The position numbers and the translations under genes are program-made. The notes under the pieces were generated by a model. It searched no databases and was not told where the DNA came from. It saw only the letters and a program-made list of their open reading frames with translations. Below, piece after piece: positions 48,301 through 55,864 of a stretch of DNA of 64,000 bases (position 1 is its first letter; each line of letters begins with the position of its first letter). Source of the DNA: Metallyticus violacea (taxonomy: Eukaryota; Arthropoda; Insecta; Mantodea; Metallyticidae); assembly GCA_030762175.1 (NCBI GenBank), contig CM060831.1, forward strand, positions 96,398,001 to 96,462,000, given 5' to 3'.

Positions 48301-51300
48301 TGCTCCACCACCTCCACGTTGACCTCCACCACTATTGCCTCCTCCACTGTTATCTTTGGTATCCTCTTTAGTTTGTTTCTCTTCTGCTGCATCATCAACT
48401 TCCTTTTCCTCATCAATTACCAGCTCATTTTCCTCATCATCATCTTTTTTTGTATCTCTGCTTTTAGTGTCCTTTTCATCATCATCATCATCATCTTCTC
48501 CAGACACTGGTATAAAAGGGTGACTAAGTTTTGATTTTAGCTGCTGAGCAATAGCAAATTTAACTTCATCAGAAATGAAGGCTTTGTTATAGTTATTATT
48601 AATGTTATTGTTATTTGTTATAATACTAGAATTATCTTTGGTTTTAACATTTTCAGCTAATAATGCACTGTTTGCAAAGTCATCTTTTGTCTTTGGTATT
48701 TTACTCTGAGCATCAGCTTCCCCATCATTGCTGCAATTGAAATTATTATGAATCAAATTGGAGATTTGGAAGTCTTTTGGAGGTTCTGGAATATTTATAA
48801 TAGTTGGTAATGGTGTCTTATCAGCACTTTTAGTTTGAGCACTGAGACTATCTATTTCTGACTGTAAGGCAATTTTACCAACTTGTTCACGTTGTGTTGC
48901 ACTGATATTCGGTGATGGAACTTTGAGACTAGAGGGTACCACATGACTTCGTCGACCAGGTCCTGCATTACCTATGTTATTCCTTTGCCTCTGCGTCCAA
49001 AACTGAGGATGCTGCTGTTTGATGTGACGTTCCATGTTAGAGCGCAGAGTGAACCTTGCTGAGCAGTGCTCACAGGCAAATGGACGTTCAGTTCGATACC
49101 TCCTCTGCTTCTGTTTTGGCATCAAAACGCCATTTTTAATAACCATTTTCACTGAAGAACTATCACGATCCCTGGATGGTTTTGCTGCTGGGGAAACTTT
49201 GATCACTGGTGATGTACTGACTATGTTTGTCATAATAGTGGACTTTTCAGGATCTTTAGCTGGAAGAGAAACAGGTTTATTTCCTTCCTCTACTTTACCA
49301 TCGGTATATGGTAACTTTGCTTCTCCTTTGCGTCTTGTGAATTCTTCATATGCTTGTTGATGAAAAGCCTGAAGCCTGTCAGTTGCAGATGCTATTACCA
49401 TAGGGTCAAGTAAGGTTCCACCAGAAAGTTGCAGACTATTTATAAGTTCTTTCTGCAGACGTGTTCTGATATCATCCATATTGGTATTGGAAAATAGTGC
49501 ATGAGGGTACATCACATATGGATGAATGGGAAAGGCAGTTTGAGATTGTGAAAATGGAAAGCCATTATTGCTAATATTATACAGAGGGTTTAATGGAGAA
49601 GCATAAAATCCTGCTGCAGCAGCTGTATTTATATCTAACTTTGGTATTGTTGTAGGAGTTGTACTTGGACTCTGGCTATGTTGATGAGGGGATATGGTAC
49701 CTCTGTTGAACAGATGTTGGTTTATAGTTACAGACTGAGAGCTGGTGTTGGTGTTGTTACTAGTGATGGTAGATTTCTGAAAATGATCCGACTTTGCCAT
49801 GAAAATTGCTGTTGGGTATCTAGTGTTATTATTATATTCATTTTTATTTGGTGCAGACTTGTTTGATAAATCCTGTGGGATTTCAGATTCATCATTAGAT
49901 TCTTTGGTTGATTCCTTTTTTGTGCTTAAATCTAACACATCTACTGTGAGATCCAATGGAGAATTTGTTTCTCTTGGAGGTGATGAATAAGAGCTCAATG
50001 AATGGTGTGAAGGAGGAGTTCTACAAGAAACATCCCCTACTTCTTTGACTGATAATCTTTGGTCTTGTAGCTTATTATAGGAGTTGCCACTTTTGGCAAA
50101 ATTGACTAGGGATTTGAAACTTGATATGCTTTCATTGTTCTCTATTTCATGATTTATGTTTCTATCTTGGCTTCCTTCTTCATCTTCTCCAACAACGGTC
50201 ATTGTTGCAGCTTCTTGCGTCTCCCAGGGACGGACTTGTTTAATATTTGTGACTGCTCTTTGCTCACATTTTAAGGACTGTACAGCAATAGCTGAATGGG
50301 ATGATGTCTGTGTCTGGCTTGAAACTGAATTATTGATGATATATTGCTCTGTTTCTTCATGGAGTCGCATTGTGTTCACCTTATCCAATGATTCTTTCTC
50401 ATTGATGGCTTCAAGTGTGCTTGAATCTTTAGCATTTTCATCCAGTGAATACTGATAATTTATAGACTGATCAGACTTACCTACTTCCTCAATGGATGGA
50501 CTGTGGTTACCAAATACTAAAGATCTTTTCACCTCTTCCCGAGATTGCAAGGCTAATTGCAATTTTCCTGAAAAATCAGGATCGTTAGTGGGGTCTTCTG
50601 AAGGATGATAGATTATTGAATTTTTTACATCTTCTCTGGAAAGTTTAGAATGTCTGTTTCTTAAATGCCTCTCACAATTTGCTTTTGTTGTAAATGCATA
50701 TTTACATATTTTACATTCATAAGGTCGATCACCATTATGAGTTCTCATATGCCTAACTAGAGTTGATTTATCTGGATTGGTATATGGACACATATTACAT
50801 CTGAAAGGTCCAACACCAATGCAAAGATGGTGACGGTTGTGTCCCTTCAGAGCTCGAAGATTTGGGAATATTGCTGTACAAAGCCTGCATGGAAATTCCC
50901 CTTTTAGCTTCATGCGTCTGAACTCAGCTGCAAAACAGTCCTGTTGCTCCTCTTCTCCTGCGCCACAGTCCACCATTCCTCCAGAAGTTTTAATCCCACT
51001 TTCAGGAGTTATCATATCGCTTCCACATTGGCTGCTTTGTGGTGGAGATTTTGACAGATCCTGGATAAGTCCACCTGCAGAGGTGACTGAAATAATGCTT
51101 TGAATATCTGCCAAGTCTTTCATTCCATCTATGGTTCTTCCATTTCCCGTACCTGCTGGGCTGAGGTAAATGCTATCATCTGTCAAATCTTCTCTCCTAT
51201 GCTGATAATACTCTGATGAGGGTGGGGATGATGGTGATGACTTATTTTGTAAATCAAGAACAGCAAAAAAGCTTTCTCTCTTGCGTTCTTCTATCTCTTC

Positions 51301-54300
51301 TTCAGAATCGCAAGCAGTTTCAGATTTTATGCTGCTTGCAGAGGGCCTTTTTCTTGGGCAGCTGAGATCAGTAGGAGTGTCGCTGTCACTGTGAGACTCT
51401 ATAACATCATCTCCAGAGTCACTAGAGCCATGAAAATTCTTTTGATGTATGCTTAAGGCACTAGCACAAGGAAATGCCCTTTCACATTTATTGCACTGAA
51501 AGTGAATTTCACTAGATGCTCTATGAATATTCTGTTCACAAACTATTCTTGCAATATGTGGAAACTTCTTACTTGAAAATTCCCATTTTGTCAAATCATC
51601 AAAACCAAATACTGTTGAGGTTCGCTGTTGTTGAACATTGTTCTTACTGGGAGATTTGTTACCTTTCTCAAATTTATTATGTTGTGTTAGGTAAAGATGG
51701 CGATTCATTGCTGCACGATTTTTGAAAACTAAGTCACAGACTTGACACCGCATTTGATAATTAGGATGGTTGTCTTCCAAATGTGTTTCCAGAATATTAA
51801 GGGAGGAAAAGTCCTCCCTATTGCACACTGGACAACTAAGATTTTGTACATGTGTTGTTTCTATATAACTATTATCTTCTGCCATTGATTTGATTCTTCT
51901 TGTCACTGATGTTTCATTGTAACTTCCTGATTCTGTCAACAAGTCTGAAGCTTTCCTTTTATGTCCATTCTCACTTGAGCTTGGAGATTGAATGCTAGAA
52001 GGTGGAGACTCTGAAGGTTTGCTGCTATAAGTGGATTCTGCTGGAGATGTAACAGGACCAACTCTTCTCTTTTTCGCCGAGTTTGGTGGCGATGGTTGAG
52101 GACTGCGTTTACTGTTGAGAGAGCTGCCACTGTCAGTGCTACCATCGCTCTCGTAATTGCTAGCAGAAGACTGATCGTTTTTAACATTGTTGTGAGTTCT
52201 CATGTGTCTGTGCATGTTGCCATTTGTCGTAAAGGCAACGCCGCAGATGCGGCACTTGAACGGCCTCTCTCCGGAGTGAACGAGCACATGACGATCCAAG
52301 GAACTAGAGGAACTCAACACCTTGCTGCAGATCTTACAGGTATATGCTTTGGTACATGTGAGGGGCGACAGCTTGCCCTCGGAGGAGCCATCGTTGTTGT
52401 GCGAACGAATGTGGAGGGTGAGATCATGCTGTGAGGACATAGCGGTCTCGCATATGGGACACGCGTACCTCGTTTCCTCTGTATCATCGCTGTGACTGTC
52501 CGAGAAACATTCTTCAGCCTTGTGCTCGCTTTTCAGTTCTCCTTCCCTGTCGGTTGACGAATTCAGTCTTGAGTCTACGTACTTATAAACAGTGTCTTTT
52601 TCGTTGTTCTCGCCATTTTCGTTGTGTTGATTAAGTTCATTTGCCTTTTCTTTGAAAACGCTGTCAGTCTGTTTCGATGTATTATTATGATCATTTTCAT
52701 CTGCACACAATGGTTCTTTTATTTGGATTTCTTTGTAGCTTTCAGAGTCAGTTCGTGATGTTTCTTGGTGGATTTCAGTGTCACAACTTGTACTGGCCAA
52801 AGAATCCGTAGAGGAACCTGTCGGAAAATAAGGTATGTACATTTATCAGATGACATTGTAGAGGGTGAACAATTCTTCTCGCAACCGGTTTCGGGCTTGC
52901 GGCCGGCGAGGCTGAAGCCTTGCGCAGCCGCCTCCCCCGACATAGTTCTGCCGGCCGGTCCCGCGGTTGCGTCAAGCATTGCTCACCCTATATGACACAA
53001 TTTCAACATTGTTGCAAATGCACAGTATCTCAAAGGGCTAACTGAAAAATATAATTTCGTACTTCAGTGCCAAAAAAGACTGAAACAACATAAAACAAGA
53101 AATAATTTACAAGCAACCGACATCTGCGTTTTATCAGATCTACGGGATGGAAGGGATCTCAATACCATGAATAAAACTGGTAATAGATCTTAATAAGGGG
53201 AGCAAAAGATCTTAAATATCCTTTTCTCTATTAAGAATTTTCGAAAAAATAAATGGTATATCTCGAAATGTAACGCAACGCTGCTTAATGTTCTGCATGG
53301 TTCATTCATTTGTGCACTACTTGATGGTACGCAGCAGGTGTTTGTTTGCCTGACCATACTGCGAAAACAAGTTCATAACTAGCGCTGCTCACTTGTGATA
53401 AGTTCGGAAATGTTCCGAGTATTTGTGTGTTTTTTTTAATTTTGTTATGCATCTCGTAATAATGCCATGAGATAAGTACAACAACGGATTTTTATATGAT
53501 TACTTCTTCTTGTAGGGAAGTTATACAGCGATTTTTAATATAATTCACTTATGTGCGTCCCCCAATCAGAGAAGATATGTAAAACTTGTAAATAAACTTA
53601 GAGAAACGGGTTCGATTATCGATAAGAAACTAAAAGCGGCGAGTGCTTACTGAGGAGGAATCAGAGGAAATTGAAAAACAACCAGAACATTCTCCTCAAA
53701 AATTTCTGCAACTGCTTGAAGAGGAAACGGCAATATCAGTGAGCCCAAGATGGTGATCTACTAAACTCTTAAAATGTAAAAAATACAAGATCTCTTTGTC
53801 CACGAATTGCTATCACGTGATAACGAGAGTCGGGTATTTCTATAACTGGATTTTGATGAATGTTGATGACGGGTAACTGATCCACATTTAATAATCTTCT
53901 CTGACAAAGCATTTTCCGACGCTGAACAACTGGCATTGAAGCTCAAAGAAACTCAATTTAGAGCAGCAAATTCCATTATGACGAAAAAATCCGGATATGT
54001 TGCGCGGTTAATGTGCACAAGATAATGGGCCGATATGTTTTTTGCATATACGTAAATTCAGAACGTTACAGAAACTTTCTGACCAATACTAACGTCGGCA
54101 TGGATATTTCCAGCAATATTGTGCCACTGCGCATACAGAATCATTGAATTTCATTAGGAAAATTTTGAATATGGACAATTTTTCGCAGTAGGGGGTTATG
54201 ACCAGCATGGTCCCCGGATCTCACATCATGTGATATTTATTTACAGGGTAACTTGAAAAATAAAGTGTATAGGTCAAATATCATGCATTAGAAGAACCGA

Positions 54301-55823
54301 AAGACAATATATAATTCTATTTTGAAAACTGAAGTGATGCGTGTGAATGAACGTTTCTGGAAAAGGTGCCAAAGTTGTGCGGATGTAGGAGGAGGACATT
54401 TCCAACATCTCCTGTGAGCACCTGAGTCGGCGTGAGAGACTCTGTATGTTAACATCAACACTGTGAAAGCATTGAGCTCAGTGATTCAAATCTAATTTTT
54501 CGAAACCAAATTATTTATATAATATTTTCCAGTTGATTTTACGTCAAAATGCTTCGAACTATGGGAGGGGGATATCAAAGGACCTTGTTTACAATAGGTA
54601 TGAACGAATTCCGACGCATTAACATATTACATGACATGAAATAAAACACAGAAATGATTTTTTTTCGGGTCAATGACCAAAATAGTATTACACATTTTTA
54701 TTCTAATTATAGCATGGAATCATCTATAAAAGTATGACACTGACTTTCCTACCAATCTGATCATTCAGTTACATTTAGAAGTAGAGGAATGTTTCGTTTT
54801 ATGATTTACAATCAGATTCCAAAATATGAATATTTAAAAACTTAAGGCAGAATTAACATCTTCTAATTAGTTAAGAAACCTTTGCTCCGATTAACTGCGC
54901 AATGACATTTCAAAAGAGAAATGCTGATATTCCTCTTTCACAGAAATTCAGTAGATTAGCGCAACTTTTTTTGTTAGATACACATGCATTATGTTGCAAT
55001 TTCAGAATTTGACAATACATTTTCTAAAATATTTATTTTGAAAATTACATGGAATAAAAGTATAAGGTGACCTTTTTAGAATTACTCTGTACTTTAGAAA
55101 GGAATATATTACTATTTTCCATTTATGGTACACGTTTTGTTCCATATCTATTCCTAACAGCGCTGTTCAAAAGGCAACTGGGTGTCAATTTTAACGAGTT
55201 AAATGAGGTCGGAATTTCAAAACGAGCACGGTAAAGACACTTTTATATTAATTATGTACAATATTTTGTTTAATACTCGTACTATGTCGAATTATTTTAA
55301 TTTGATCAATATTGTAACGTATTTTGAATGTGTAAGTAGGCATTAACTCATTATTCCGGTCATTCAACAAACAGCTGAAACAGCTAAGAAAAAACAGTTG
55401 AAAGAAGGGGGCATAGCAATCTAACAGCTGTAAGCAATATTTTTTATCTGAATGTATTAGGTTTTTCATTTTTTAAAAATTTATTTGGTTGATTTAAGGG
55501 TGTTCTTTAACATCTCAGATCATCAGCTTCCCATTCAATTCAGGGCGTGAAACGGCCGATAAATTTTGCTCAGAGGCCTCTTTTTTCAGGCTTGAGGTTG
55601 TTTTACGTAACGTAAATCTACGACACGGAATCCACGACTTTACTTCCCTTCCGAAGGAAGTCATACTTAGGATTTTTACGCCCTAAAAATCCATCACCCT
55701 GGCCGGGATTCAACCCGAGATCTTGGGTCTACGAGTTTCTCATGGTATAGTGAAATATAACTTTATGAAACAAAATCAATGTATGGGCGCTATGTATCAA
55801 AAGCAGAGTGAACTCAAAATCAT

Positions 55824-55864
<41 letters not shown>

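Noticed and set aside
48319..48534. Plus-strand frames rich in S, F and I opposite the acidic region of peb
   Set aside because: They are antisense shadows of the Asp/Glu-coding repeat in exon 2.
52818..52842. ATG at 52842 as the start of the zinc-finger protein
   Set aside because: It lies before a clear acceptor (TTATTTTCCGACAG) and the 67-nt upstream exon joins in the right phase; MYIPYFPTG is probably translated intron.
52719..52979. Minus-strand frame [20 protein letters not shown]... as the N-terminus of the zinc-finger protein
   Set aside because: It is out of frame with the long zinc-finger exon and there is no donor giving the right phase before the acceptor at 52818; the 57.9 kb exon fits in both phase and splice signal. 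Kept only as a possible alternative first exon.
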